From assembly GCA_037042915.1 (NCBI GenBank), contig CM073203.1, positions 1,550,001 through 1,614,000 on the forward strand: a stretch of DNA of 64,000 nt. The letters run 5' to 3'. Numbering within the stretch: position 1 is the stretch's first letter; every line of letters begins with the position of its first letter. The translations under genes were made by a program, and so were the position numbers. This DNA comes from Auricularia sp. M13. Taxonomy: Eukaryota > Basidiomycota > Agaricomycetes > Auriculariales > Auriculariaceae. Shown piece after piece: positions 10,317 to 22,036 of this stretch. Below the pieces are notes generated by a model that was not told the DNA's origin, made no database searches, and saw only the letters and a list, made by a program, of their open reading frames with translations.

Positions 10317-12465
10317 CTATTGTCCATGACACTGGTCAAAGCTAATGACATGATACACTCGCGGTAAAAATTGAATCATACAGAAAAATAGCGTGTCAGT
10401 CGTTGCGATATCTGCGGGTGTCCTGCATGCAACGGGCACTTTGCGGGCCGCGCAGCACACGACTGCATGGTCTGGGAGATTGGGATCAGGGCTTCGGGGG
10501 TCATTCAATGTCTCGAGGTTACTCTGCATTATTACCGCCGTCTCCGCCTCGCGTTCAGGCTGAAGTGTGGCTGAGATAGCTTCAGCGTGAAGAGCACACC
10601 GAACAGGCGAACTTAACTTACCGCCATGCAGTGGCCGCCGTCCCACACGTACACGGACTCGGCTGGGCCAATGATCGTCTTGGCCATATGCATGCCTCTG
10701 CCCTTCTCGACGTTCTTGATAAACCACTGCGCGAGCCAATGACGCAGGAAGTACTTGAACCAGATGTACTTGTCGTAGTTGTACGCCGTGATCACTGAGG
10801 GCACAAGGTATATGCGGTCTAGTCGGAACTGACGGCGCAGGTCGTAGGGCATGTTGAAACTTTCGCTGCTGAAGCACTCCTTCGGCGCGGAATCCCGGAA
10901 CATCAACGCGGGCTGGTCAAATGGCGGTGTCGTGCGGTGAGCCTCGTATTGCGGATGCGTGGGCGGCAAGGGAGGATTGAGCGCGGACTGAGAAAGAGCG
11001 GTGGCGTTGCGGAGGCGATATTCTGGAGGGACGAACGGTTCGGCTGTCGAAGCTACAATGCCGTTCCAGCAAGAGAATACGGGAGCCGGCTCGTCACGTA
11101 GAACCATCCGCATGCCTACCTCCTCGAAGAGGTAGGGGTATAGGGAGCTACCAATCCCACCGAGTCGGTCGCGCAGAACCCACATATCGTACTGGCAGAT
11201 CCGAGTTCGCGTGAGCAATACAATTGGAATCGATAAAGATACTCACAAGTCTGCAATTAAAGGATTTGGAGCACTGACGAAAGACGTGGAGAAGAGGACG
11301 CACCCGAAGAAGTTGAAGTCGACGCCGCAGACTTGGTCATACTTCCCATTGCGCGTGCGAAGTAATTCGACCACAGCCTCAGCGTGAACGAAGACGTCGT
11401 TGCTCCAGATAACTTTGTGGAACATGCGTCCCTTTGCAGCGAGATCGCGCAGAGGCTGCATCGCGACGTTCCGGGTCTCCGAGAGGAAGCGAATGTGTCG
11501 CCGATCGGAGGACGTGTTTTTCGGTATGGATGTATCCCGCACAAGGACGCGATGGTCAACGCCCATGGCAGTCAACTGCTCGTTAAAGCGCTCCAGCTGC
11601 TCCGCTGTGTTATCCTTGCTATAAGATTCGACGATGGAGACGTATACGTTTTTCTGCTTGCGTGTGAGTACAAGTGTAAGCTGCGACGACTGGGTACGCA
11701 CGGTACCAAGAAAATAGATGAGCCTTGTCATCTGCGTCGTCCAGAACGGTATCAGGTCCGAGTTTTCATGAAACATCGCGACGAGGTATATCCTCTCTGC
11801 GTAGACTCAAGTCAGTCAATGAACATTCAGACTACAGCTAATTCCTGACCTCCGTTGTGGAGTCCATTGGGAGGCTTTGTTCGCGTTGCTATATCGATTT
11901 GAGAGCGATGTTTCCAGTCAGGTTCCCACTCGCGAGTATTCCACAAATACCAGCCAAAGCAAGCAAGATAGAGGTACACCGCGAGGCGAATCCACCATCC
12001 CTTCACCGCCCGGCGTTCCTCAGACTCATTCTCTAGCTTGGCGGATGGTTCGTGCTCAATGAGAGTGTCCGTCTCCGATTCGGGGCTCGGGTCGCCCTCG
12101 TCGTCGACCCCGTCGCGCACGTGCATCGGAAGACTGTCGTATTGCTCGCGCTGCCGGTTCCGACCACGCGCATGCCTCGCAGCAAAGGGGACGAGTACGC
12201 GCCACGTAATGGTCAGCGCAGCCATGACAGGTGCCCAGATGGACATCGCGAAGAGTATGAGCACGAAGTTGGTCCGCTGGCGTGGCCACATGCGCTCGTC
12301 CGCCCATCGTCCCGCGCCCGCCGCCCAGATCGCGTATATAGTGCCCAAGGTTATACCAAAGACAGCAAGCGAGCCTGCGTATGGGTAGGTGCGGCGCCAC
12401 TGCTTCGTCCAGTCCATTGCAGCCTCGGGTCCTGGGTGGTCGACAGAGAAACGCAACCGACGCAC
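10317..12465 (-). CDS. CAP59/CMT1-type alpha-1,3-mannosyltransferase-like protein, copy 1
   Basis: Six exons are inferred on the minus strand: 12465-11850, 11796-11702, 11653-11304, a 4-nt exon at 11250-11247, 11191-10622 and 10559-10317. The N-terminal part has two membrane segments (about 12395-12210) and a third before the catalytic region (IRLAVYLYLACFGWYLW). The catalytic part has the features of cryptococcal mannosyltransferase 1/CAP59 proteins: VYVSIVESYSKDNT, DRRHIRFLSETRN, VIWSNDVFVHAEAVVELL, CGVDFNFFG, and WVLRDRLGGIGSS followed by SCWNG. Such enzymes are Golgi type-II glycosyltransferases acting on cell-wall or capsule glycans. ATG choice: 12465 is the longest, and 12417 (MDWTKQW) is possible. 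The last exon encodes about 80 residues that differ completely from the short tail of copy 2. Confident on family, not on linkage made. Confidence 0.82.
11247..11250 (-). other. Four-nucleotide microexon in CMT1-like copy 1
   Basis: The bases ACTT (minus strand) sit between an acceptor (ttgcag) and a donor (gtgagt). They are needed to restore the frame from FNFFG to LYDMWV: GG plus ACTT gives the Gly and Leu codons before TAC GAT ATG. The flanking introns are about 53 and 55 nt. The paralogue at 20427-20430 has the same structure. Confidence 0.75.
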
Positions 12466-13266
12466 GTAGACACCGAAAATGGGTCTCTACAGCAACCTGT
12501 GGAGTGTTGACAAATATGGATGCTGGGCGCTCAAATATGAGGAGTACAGCGCCGGTTCCGAGCGCCCGTCGCTTTGGGTCAAATTTCCGAGAGAGCAGAG
12601 CAAGGCGCAGACGTCAGAGATTTTGGGCACAGAAATGTGGACGGTTTCTGTAAGCTCAAGAGAGGAGACGCGCTGATACGCGCGGGTTTTGAGGACTCAG
12701 AGGAGACGCGCGGGCTCTGACGTGACCTCAGGTACTGCGGACATGCACGGTAATTCTTAAAGGGGCTGTGCTGCGGCTACACCCTTACTGCGCATGGGTG
12801 AGAACCGTATCTCTCTGACTAGCATGTACATATACATGTCCCATACTTGTCATAAATCCTCCAGCATCCAAGTTCTGATACAGCTTGTGCAGCTGACGCA
12901 CTGGTCAATTCGAAGCCGTGAGGTTAGAGGTCCGATGTATTCCTCTTCGGGATATCTACCGACAAGCAATCAGCGCTCATAGCATGCCAAACTGTCAGAC
13001 TGCTTTGACAAGCCATTGATCAACAATCAGGCTTCGAAAGTTTTGCTGAAACAGACAATAGCGAATCTCGTCGGAGGTAAACGACTTCTGGAACCGCTCC
13101 CACGCCATTTCCTACCTTTGAACATTCTCCGTGTAAGACTGACCATTTCCTCTCAATCCGGCCTCGCCTTGTAGAATAACTAGTATATTTCATTCCTTAC
13201 AACGCTTGTATGTGAGTCACGGAGACCTCATTACAAGTTCCTAGTACAATCGCATCGCGCTCAAGA
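12466..13266. other. Intergenic stretch, no convincing gene
   Basis: The left end is upstream of CMT1-like copy 1 and the right end is downstream of MDR copy 3. A 65-codon plus-strand frame starts at 12479 but has no recognisable features. Confidence 0.35.
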
Positions 13267-14678
13267 TCAGAACTTCGTCTCCGCAATGCGATACACAAAC
13301 TTCTCCCCGGAAATCTGCAAGCGCAGCATCTCAGCCTCAAAGACACCCAATCCAGTATCACAGGCCTGCTCACCTTTCCTGCCTTGCCCAGCAGCAGGCC
13401 CTCCTTTACGGCATTGAGGCCGCCCGGGATGACTTTGACCGGGTTCGGAATGAGAGCGCCGCTCTGGAGGAGCGTGTTCTGCACGGCGTACACCTTCTCG
13501 CGGATCTCGGCCGACTCGGCGACGCGGCGCGCGGCCGCGGCGACGATCGTGACGTTCTTAGGCAGCTTGGCTACGACGGTATCGGGAACGGGGAGGACGA
13601 CTGAGATGGTACCGCCGCTGGGGTCGGTGATGCTCGCCGCGGACGCTTCGATCGAGCCGTTCTCGGAGATGGCACTGCATTGCAATGCGATTAGATGAGA
13701 TTAGGTCGGGGAGAGAGAGGGCAACTGGGCACGGACTCGTAGACAAGGGAGAGGTTTCCGCCGGCTGCTTTGCGGATTTGCTCGACCACATCGGCTGTTA
13801 AGAATAGGGAAAGTGAGTGTTGAGACGATAAAGCACCGATTGAGAGGTAAGGACATACGAGCGTGGTAATCAAACACCTCTGCTGCGCCCAGCGACTTGA
13901 CGTATTCGTGGTTCTTGGGGCTGGCAGTAGACAAGACGCGATAGCCAGCGTGCTTGGCGAGCTGGATACCTGCATATTGTATTCCCACATCAGATATGCG
14001 TCTCTCCCCCGCATGAAACAGCCACACACCATAGGCACCGACACTCGATGCACCACCCCAGACAAGAATGGGAGTATTGGTGGTAATCGGCGTGGCAAGG
14101 TCGACCTTGAGGCCGTCGAGCAGCGCGGGAGCGGCGGTGGCAAAGCCCAGTGGGATGGTTGCGCCCTGCTCGAGGGTGTATTTCTCAGGCAGGTGCGACG
14201 TGACCGCCTCGTCGGATATCGACAGCGTCTGGTACGCGCCGTGGCGCGGGGTGCGGCGCGGGAGGTACGAGATCACCTATAATGTACACGCGACAGCTCA
14301 GCGCTTGGCAAGCGACTCTGCGTATGCACGCTGATATTTACGTACCCGATCGCCCACTTTAAACTGCTTCACGGCCGAGCCGACGCGCACGATGTGGCCC
14401 GCGACGTCGCTTCCGTTCGTCCAGGGCCTGTGAGTGTGAAGCAACGGTCAGTGCACATGCGAAGCATTCAGAACGCGGCAGAATACTGACACTTCGGGAA
14501 CGGCAAAGTCGTAGGCGATCTGCTTCCAGTCGACGGGGTTCTGCGCAACGGCGACATTCTCGATGAGCACCTCATTCGGTGCGAGCTCGGGCACGGGGAA
14601 TTCGAGGATCTCGAGGGAGTCGAAGTCCTTGCGTGCAGTGATCGTCAGAGCCTTGGTCGTGCTGTACGAGTTCGTCAT
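13267..14678 (-). CDS. MDR-family (toxD-like) oxidoreductase, copy 3
   Basis: Seven exons on the minus strand are inferred: 14678-14491, 14427-14346, 14276-14030, 13969-13859, 13794-13737, 13674-13374 and 13314-13267. It starts MTNSYSTTKALTITARKDF and shares most of its first 60 residues with copy 2. The GroES-like part has VAVAQNPVDWKQIAYDF and PWTNGSDVAG; the Rossmann part has WGGASSVGAYGIQLAKHAG with the full AxxGxxG-type loop; then STASPKNHEYVKSLGAAEV. It ends with the FVYRIAETKF motif. No zinc-binding Cys cluster is visible, so it should be a zinc-independent NADPH reductase. It is separated from copies 1 and 2 by about 8 kb and lies in the opposite orientation, so an inverted duplication or rearrangement is likely. 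Confidence 0.85.
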
Positions 14679-14732
14679 GGTAAACGGAGGGGCTGCGGGG
14701 GGATTGAAGGAGAGGCGATAGGAGCACTCGAG

Positions 14733-14739
14733 TTATATA
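14733..14739 (-). promoter_or_regulatory. TATA box of MDR copy 3
   Basis: TATATAA on the minus strand, 55-61 nt before the ATG at 14678. Confidence 0.5.
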
Positions 14740-15110
14740 GAGTGCTGCGAAAGTGCTGACGTAAGAATGGCGGGAGATGGCGGGAGCTGCGGGCTGACTA
14801 AACTCCTGGTGAATAGGCGCGAATGTTGCCAAAATTTATTGCCTCCCAGTGGCCTTTTTTGTGATTGTAAGCCTGGGTCCCTGGCTTTGCTGAGTCAGTG
14901 ATTCGAGGGCGTGGAATAGCTTTCCCACGCTTTGATGGATGCACATATCTTATCAATCAGATCTTATCCCGTTTGGGCGAACTGACAGGACCAGCCTGGG
15001 ACCAGCAATTGCGAATGCGCAGTGATTCTAAATTCAGGCGGGAGTGGGACGGAAGTATGACTACAAGAGCGTTCATGACGAAGTGTCCATTTGTGAGATG
15101 CATCTGTAGC

Positions 15111-15519
15111 TTAGTAGCCAGTTGTCGTAGCACCATAGGCAGGAGCAGGGGCTGGTGCGCCGGATAGGTGACGTCCTTCGTATGTGCCGTTGCCAACGTC
15201 TGACAAAGAGCATTAGAAGAAAACGATATAACCTGAACAATTGACGTACAACGGTAGCCTCCTTGGCCGTAGCGCTCCTCGGCCTTCATCTTCTTGTAAA
15301 TGAGCCAGAAGGCATGGATGTGCCCGGGAATGTATCCCAGGATAGTCAGGAGGATGTTGATGAGCAAGTCGCAGCTACAGCCCGCGATGAACGCCGCCGC
15401 AGCCGGAGGGAAGAGGATGGCAACCTAGACCGTGACGCGTCCCGGTCAATCTCGAGCCCGCGCTGGGATAGTGAAAGAATACTCACGATGATAAGAAGAA
15501 CGTCGGAGCCTGCAGCCAT
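15111..15519 (-). CDS. PMP3: Pmp3-like (UPF0057) small membrane proteolipid
   Basis: Three exons are inferred: 15519-15487, 15424-15250 and 15199-15111. The product is about 98 residues. It starts MAAGSDVLLIIVAILFPPAA, continues through a Cys-containing turn (GCSCDLLINILLTILGYIPG) and HIHAFWLIYK, and ends in a polar tail (GAPAPAPAYGATTTGY). This is the classic two-helix Pmp3/UPF0057 pattern. The family consists of tiny plasma-membrane proteins induced by salt, cold or membrane stress that modulate membrane potential and cation uptake. The core is complete; the extended Ala/Pro/Tyr tail is common in fungal members. The ATG is directly followed by the conserved first helix, so the start is secure. 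No regulation can be read from the sequence. Confidence 0.92.
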
Positions 15520-16713
15520 TGTTGTTTGATGTCGTTGAAGTGAGGTCGTGAACGTGCGGTAAACAATGAGGCAGCTTGCAGCTTTTGTAGTGCCGCGAGA
15601 GGGGCGACGTCATCGTTCCGAGTGCCTGGCGTCGACATTCTCGGCTCCGGCCCGCGAGATTTTACATCCGAGCCTTGAACTACTCAATGCGCTGCATTCC
15701 ATCCTCCACAGCCTCAACCTAGCTATCCGACGGCGCGGAGGAACACAGATTGCGCATTCATCGGGGCACGCGCGATGGACCTGGAAATTTCAAGTCGAAT
15801 AGAATTGATTTGAAGGTTGCACTGCTCCTCACCAGCTCAGATGGAGAACTGTGCTCTTGTTTCTATCGAGTCCCAATACACTACCCTGTTGGTTATGATA
15901 ACCGTCTACAAGCCTCGCGGACGATATGGAATCGAGGTTAGCACTTTGGTTGCCTTTGCATAGGATGCTGAAGATTTGTTCAATGGACACGTACAAAGCA
16001 GCAATACTCAGTCTGATGGTGCGGTTCTGATCAAGTGGCTCGTATTACTAGCATTAATCCATCGGGTTCGTCGCTTTTTCTGCTACGTCTGCACTTCCGA
16101 AGTGAGCTGAACAGACATTTCGGTCTGGCGGACGCAGTCACGGCACAGAACAGATTCGACTTCCTCGTTTGATCCCTGAACGCATACTAGCCGTCGCCCT
16201 GGACGGATACAGTGTCCTTTCACCACTTTTTGCCGTGCTCAGAATCTTCATCCTGTTCTCCGCCCCGCTGCAGACCTCACAGTCTTCAAGGTCTTGAACG
16301 ACACGACGACCCTGCGGTAATGTTGCGCTTCGATTAGTCCAGTTCATTTCGCTCATGCTATTCTCAGGCGATCTCGCGCTATATGTTTCTTCATTTGAAA
16401 CAACATCTCATGTCTTCGAACAACGGCACCGCGATTACTACAGCTCGCGGACGGTATCTAACCAATGACACGCGCTCCTCCGTCGACACTTCCGGTGCTC
16501 TCCCACGTCAAAGTCGCTCGGGGACACATCTACCCCGGCATTATGGCGTCTGACAGCGCTTGGGCGGTGCGATGAATCGCGCGCCGCGTGTGTCTGCCGG
16601 ACAGTGGCAAGAGCGTGCTAACACGCTTGTTAGGCTTCTATACCCGCCACACGGCCATGGCTGTTCTACATGATAAAGGTCACCACGGAGTTGCTGCGAG
16701 TCTGTTAGAACTC
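15520..16713. other. Intergenic stretch of about 1.2 kb
   Basis: No reading frame with recognisable protein character on either strand. Only scattered short frames are present, and no repeat with clear ends was found. Confidence 0.35.
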
Positions 16714-18521
16714 GATGTCTCTTGAGCTCACAAATTTCAGCCACTGGCACGAATTGTGCAATGAGTCCCCTGCTGGCACAAGCTTCAACGGTACAGGGAC
16801 AGGCCACATTATCAGTCTGCCCACGCACACGGGCGCATTGGCGTCGTTCGGTCCGGCCTTTCCGCTCGTTTGCTGCAGCAGTGCGTCTCCGTCCCTCCGG
16901 CCCCCGGCCATAGTGCCTCTCTCAAACCGGCGTAGTCGCGGCGCTTGCATGGGCTATTTATGATCACGGTGAGCACCCGCACTTATGAACTTCATCGTGC
17001 GCAGTGGAAGTAGTGCTGAAGAGTGATACTTGCAGTGATCACGTCCCAGGACGAAGTACGCGCGGCTCTCATACCATGACAAGTGAGGATCTGACGATGT
17101 TCTGCCATGGCGCAGGTCTTGCTTATTTGGGTATGTCTCCGCTGTCAATGTGCCACTGTGGCCACGGCGATATGAATTCGAACTAAAGCGCACATCCATT
17201 GAAGCGGAAGCCGATACGCACAGGCACACTTCTCTTCCTCATTGCAAGTGACTGTCGCCGGACATGCTCGAAGCGTTTGATTCTGACACTATGTGCAGGT
17301 GCGCTACGGTGGTCTCGCATGCATGTCTGCCGTTCTTGGAATCTACCTCTGGCCGCATCCGTCTGTGCGTCGTTGCCGCCGCACTGGCGGAAAGCCTTCG
17401 CAGTCTTGTCTAAACAATCGTTTTGTGGTTGCATAGGGAGGTCTCGCAGTAGTCTGCGATACCAGTTCCCACTCCACGGCCCAGTTCACAACGCCATGGC
17501 AGAACCGGCTGCAATGGGAGCTCGCGCCGTTGCTGCAGTTCACGACTTTCTGGGCCGTTGAAAGTGCGTCGTATTGCCAGTCTCGCTATGCGTGCCTGAG
17601 CAGTGAGGATGCTTCTCTATCAGTTATCCTACAGCTGCGGGTCTACGCCCTGTGGGGTAGCCGCTTCGCGCGGTACAACGCGTCGGTCTTCCTCGTGATG
17701 ATCTGCGCGATGTTTGCGCTCTGGGCGGACTGGAGCACCGCGCCGAGCAGGTGCGATCAGCCATTTCCGACATCACCTGCGGATTTTAGTGCAATGGGGA
17801 CCTCGCCTGCCGAGTTGGGTTGCTCGATGTTCCCGCTTTACTGGGCACCTGGTGAGCTGCCACCGAATCCTGGACACCTGATCCTGGACTACCTACTCAC
17901 ATAGACCCGTTCCCTGTCAGGGTTGGTTTACGAGCTCTGGCTTGTGTCGCTTGCATTGCTTCACCTCAGGAAACGGGTCCTAAGGAATGATATACTGTCT
18001 GTCGTCATTCAGGATAGGTGAGTGCGCTGAGTACGAGATGCCCAGTGGGAATGAGCTGACGGCTGCGGAAGTGTTATCTACTTTCTCTTGTGAGTAAGCC
18101 AACCTTTGCCATCCTGACAGCCACCCATCTCACCTCACTATGTCCGATACCTGCAGAATCGCGGCAGTCATGCTCGTCCATCTCTCCTTGGTAAGCATTC
18201 AGTCGGAATCTCATCACCATAAAACTTTCTCACACTGATTACATTCAGTCGTTCGTCGGACTAGGCAGATACGCCGTCTCGTGAGTTATACACCTCTCCA
18301 TCCTTCCTCACCTCACCTACTCCAAACGGCACTGTAGATTCGTAATAGCCAGCCACACAATAGGCGGCTCCCGCGTCGTCCTGCACCTGCGCAAAAGCCA
18401 CTACAAGGCGTACGACTTATCGCTGCTGAACGCGACGAGCGCTCCAATGGCATTTGCTCTGAGGAGTAGCATATCTATTGGATTGGTAGATGAGAGTTTT
18501 TTTGATCCAGAAAGATTATAA
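16714..18521 (+). CDS. Probable DUF6533-like seven-helix membrane protein
   Basis: A series of short plus-strand exons reads like the basidiomycete DUF6533 family. A segment LAWAIYDH, split by an intron, is followed by ITSQDEV, a charged LIWRKPIR turn, a hydrophobic segment (TGTLLFLI) and VRYGGL. The best-preserved piece at 17600-17720 is ILQLRVYALWGSRFARY followed by another helix (FLVMICAMFALWADW). Near the end VVLHLRKSHYKAYD corresponds to the usual LNLR-type tail, and the frame closes at 18521. I estimate eight or more exons and could not place them all, so the outer limits are approximate and the gene may be partly decayed. The family is of unknown function and highly expanded in mushroom-forming fungi. 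Confidence 0.5.
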
Positions 18522-19063
18522 TTATTGCCTCAATCATATTTTTCTGTATACAAATAACCTGTGGGGTACTGTGCCGGTAACCATATGACCCGACACTTGT
18601 CTGAGGAGGTAGTGTCCCACGCACGGCCCGCTCAAGACTCTCAGAGAGGTAGACCAGCCTCGACTCGGTGGCTCCGCACGTTTCCTGCTTTCTACAAGGT
18701 TGATTACTTTGGCCGCTCGATGGCTCGAGCAGACAGATACTTCGCTTTGGGATTTTCCATAACGAGTGCCTTGCATCGGTCGTGCCGGCAGATGAATATC
18801 CGGATGCAATTCTCGGTTCTTTTCCTTTTGAGGAAGTTTTGTGCACAGCGCGGCCGCCTGTACCCTTCCGTGACGCGCACGGTGACCGCTTGGACCCCTG
18901 GAATGAGGGTGGAGACGACCACTGTAAAAACTCACGCCTGGCTGCTGCTCTTTGCGTCCTATTGCGCCTGAACCTGCCTGCTACCTCCAACCTTCATCTA
19001 GGCCGCCCATCTTGGCGGCTATCAATTCCTGTTTCTCGGCGCGGCTACTCTTGGCCTTATACT
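18522..19063. other. Spacer before CMT1-like copy 2
   Basis: Open frames exist on both strands (for example an in-frame upstream ATG at 18782 that would extend the next gene), but their translations are low in family-like character. I read this as promoter and leader. Confidence 0.35.
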
Positions 19064-21159
19064 ATGCGCGCCCTCGGCCAGGTCACAAAATTTGCGCGCA
19101 CGGCGTCGAGCAACGCGCGGTTGCAGCAGGCTCTGCGCATCACGCGCGACGGCGTCGAGCGCGCTGCGGCGGCCTGGGAAAGCGTAGCGCCGTTCGTGCC
19201 GACGGCGACGCTGTACGCAGTCTGGCGACACATATACCCCGCCCTTGTCTCGATGTACATCTTCATGCGCATCTGGGATGATATCCACTTGCGCTGGGAG
19301 CAGGGCGCCGGGCACTGGGTCGACGAGCGCCAGTGGCCGCGCTACCGCACCTATTTTGTGCTCTCGCTGGTCGTGGTACCCATCTGGTCGGCCATCATGG
19401 TCGTGGTCATACTAGTCTGGCGCCTGCTCGTGCCCTGCGTCTGGGGCTTTGTGAGAACAAGGCGGCAGAAGCAGGATAACTACGTCAGCTTGCCCATGCA
19501 CGCGACCGCGCCCTCGTCCTCGCCGCACGTGCTCGGCCGGACGTCTGAGGACTCGGAGGACAACAGCAGCGACGATCACCGCCGGGAATCCGAGGCGGAC
19601 ACCGAGACGCTCGTAGAGCGCGAGAGCGCCCACAAGCCTGCGCCTGCGTCGACGCGACAACGACACTTCAATTTCCAGATGTGGTGGCTGCGGCTAGCCA
19701 TGTACGCCTCCATGGCTGGCTACGGCGTCCATCTGTGGAATACGCGCGAGTGGGCACCGGACTGGAAGTACCGCGAGCAGATTGACCGGGCGGCGCGCAC
19801 GAAGCCTCCTGGTGGACTCAGCAATGGAGGTCCGTGTATCTTGCTACACCTGGCTGCGTCGCTCACACATTTCCAGAGCATATATACCTCGTCGCTATGT
19901 TCCACAATAACGCGGAGGTGCTGCCGTTCTGGAAGGAGCAGATGACGCGCTTAATCTACTACCTTGGAACAGTCCGTCCAGACCCAAGTCCTTCTACTCA
20001 TCACTGACACGCAGCTACATAGAGAAACGTCTACGTCTCCATCGTGGAATCCTACAGCAACGACAACTCCGCCGACCAGCTGGACGACTTTGCACAGCAA
20101 CTCAGCGCGATGGGCGTCGAGCACCATGTGCGCGTGCGCGATACGAGCATCCCGAAGAACATGACGACCGACCGGCGCCACATCCGCTTCCTCTCCGACA
20201 CCCGCAACCTTGCCATGCAGCCGCTGCGCGATCTCGCGGCAAAGGGCCGGATGTTTCACCGTGTAGTGTGGAGCAACGACGTGTTCGTCCATGCCGAGGC
20301 CGTCGTCGAGCTCCTAAAGACGCACGGCGGGAACTACGACCAGGCGTGCGGCATCGATTTTAACTTTTTTGGGTGCGTGCTGACGTTTTTTTTCGTCTGT
20401 CACTACTCAACACCGTGCGCTGGCAGATTGGTCAGTACGGCTGCAATGTTCGCAAAGCAGAAGCTGACCCGGTCTATCACAGTACGATATGTGGGTGCTG
20501 CGCGACCGTCTAGGTGGAATCGGCAGCTCGCTCTACCCCTACCTCTTCGAAGAGGTCGGCATGCGGATGGTGATGCGCGACGAGCCCGCGCCCGTCTTCG
20601 CCTGCTGGAACGGCATCCTCGCCGCGACCGCCGAGCCCTTCGTCCCGCCGCAATATCGCCTGCGCAACGCGACCAGCCTCTCGCAAACCTCACTATCCCC
20701 GCCCTTGCCTCCCACGCACCCCCTCGCGACGCAGCACGCCACGACGCCGCCGTTCGACCAGCCCGCGTTGATGTTCCGCGACTCGGGCGAGGACGAATGC
20801 TTCAGCAGCGAGAGCTTCAACATGCCGTACGACCTCCGCCGGCAGTTCCGCTTGGAGAGGATCTATATGGTCCCGAGCGTCGTGACAACGTACGACTACG
20901 ACAAGTATGTGTGGTTCAAGTATGCATTGCGGCATTGGGCCGTGCAGTGGTACATCCGCGAGGTCGAGAATGGGTACAGATTCCAGCTTGCGAAGACGAT
21001 TATCGGCCCTGCGGAGAGCGTATACTTGTGGGATGGTGGGCAGTGCATGGCGGTACGTCTGTGTTTTTGTGCTCGCTCTGATTTCTGCTGACGTTGCGCC
21101 AGCCGGGCTTCACTGTGGGCGCGAAGCGATTGCGGCGGCGAAGCGCAGATTGGATATAG
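19064..21159 (+). CDS. CAP59/CMT1-type alpha-1,3-mannosyltransferase-like protein, copy 2
   Basis: Inferred exons are 19064-19829, 19877-19971, 20023-20372, a 4-nt exon at 20427-20430, 20483-21052 and 21103-21159. Intron positions match copy 1. Two N-terminal membrane segments (YFVLSLVVVPIWSAIMVVVI) and a third before the catalytic part suggest a Golgi membrane enzyme. The catalytic half contains VYVSIVESYSNDNS, DRRHIRFLSDTRN, VVWSNDVFVHAEAVVELL, CGIDFNFFG, WVLRDRLGGIGSS and CWNG, all shared with copy 1. A polar, Glu/Ser-rich loop of about 80 residues (DSEDNSSDD) is predicted between the membrane segments. The tail is short and basic (FTVGAKRLRRRSADWI). The start at 19064 was chosen because it precedes the region alignable to copy 1; an upstream in-frame ATG is less likely. 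Transfer of mannose to cell-wall glycan is known for the family and inferred here. Confidence 0.83.
20427..20430 (+). other. Four-nucleotide microexon in CMT1-like copy 2
   Basis: ATTG lies between ggcag and gtcagt with introns of about 54 and 52 nt. GG plus ATTG gives Gly-Leu, joining FNFFG to the YDMWV exon in frame, exactly as in copy 1. Confidence 0.75.
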
Positions 21160-21944
21160 GCGGTCTTTTCATTTACGACTCGGTTTGGGGTGTACAAAGT
21201 ACTAGTACTGTATGTATTGCATATATGTCAGCCTTGTTAATGGGCACCGGAGGATTCACACTGACGCCCTTTTCCATTCGTTGGTGTTAGGCGTGGCAGA
21301 GCGTGTAAACTGTAGATGCTGATCCGCAACTTCTATACTTACGTTGTCCATGGTCATTGTCATTGCCACCTTGTTGATGTTCCGGAGGTGTAACATTTGT
21401 GATGAGTCGGACATCGGGAATAAGATTTTTAGCTTACTGTAATGATATATCTACGATTTGCAGGTATTCGGACGAGTATCGAGTTTGGACTACGCATTTA
21501 CGACTGGGCGGCCTCCCGCCTCCTTGTGGAAGTAGAAAGGTTCTACGACAGCCATGGAGCACTGGGTGGGCTTTTTCTCCTGTAATAATCAAGGGTGTTC
21601 GTGGCCATCATGATCTTACCAGCCTGGCCATTCCGTTGTAGAACGTGATTTTAATTTCTCCGTGGCAACCATGCACGTTGAGCACAAGGAACAGCGCGAC
21701 GATCGGAGTTTGCGCTTAGGATTACTCTCCTCCAGCTGTTCATACCGACATGCCAGGATCCTCCATTCCTGCCCCAAAGGGGAGAAAACTACCGGCTTCA
21801 TGTGCAGAGTTAGATCAAAGCATCAAGAAAGCTGTGAGCTCCATGGATCGCATTTCGCTGCGCAGGGATTCCATCCTTGGCATCATGGGATACTCCAGCA
21901 AGGATCATGCCAGATGACCTGTCATCGGCTTGGAGAGGCATAGG
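21160..21944. other. Intergenic stretch before the repeat-precursor gene
   Basis: No gene seen. Short frames lack any recognisable character. The right end is the promoter of the secreted repeat protein. Confidence 0.4.
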
Positions 21945-21951
21945 TATAAAA
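21945..21951 (+). promoter_or_regulatory. TATA box of the secreted repeat-protein gene
   Basis: A perfect TATAAAA, 86 nt before the ATG at 22037. An in-frame ATG at 21959 is too close to this box to lie on the transcript, which favours 22037 as the start. Confidence 0.65.
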
Positions 21952-22036
21952 CCCGGCCATGTGGGGCGAACGAGCTCCCATTGCACGTTTCGTGTCGTCG
22001 ACCATCCTTATCCTTTTTTCTACATTAGCGATAGCG

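Noticed and set aside
1934-14678. Secondary-metabolite cluster built on the MDR genes
   Set aside because: No polyketide synthase, peptide synthetase, terpene synthase or pathway regulator is present. toxD-like proteins are not enough.
18782-19063. In-frame upstream extension of CMT1-like copy 2
   Set aside because: No similarity to copy 1 and no membrane or signal features. The ATG at 19064 is better placed.
21959-22036. In-frame upstream ATG of the secreted repeat protein
   Set aside because: It lies only about 8 nt after the TATA box. The ATG at 22037 alone gives a normal signal peptide.
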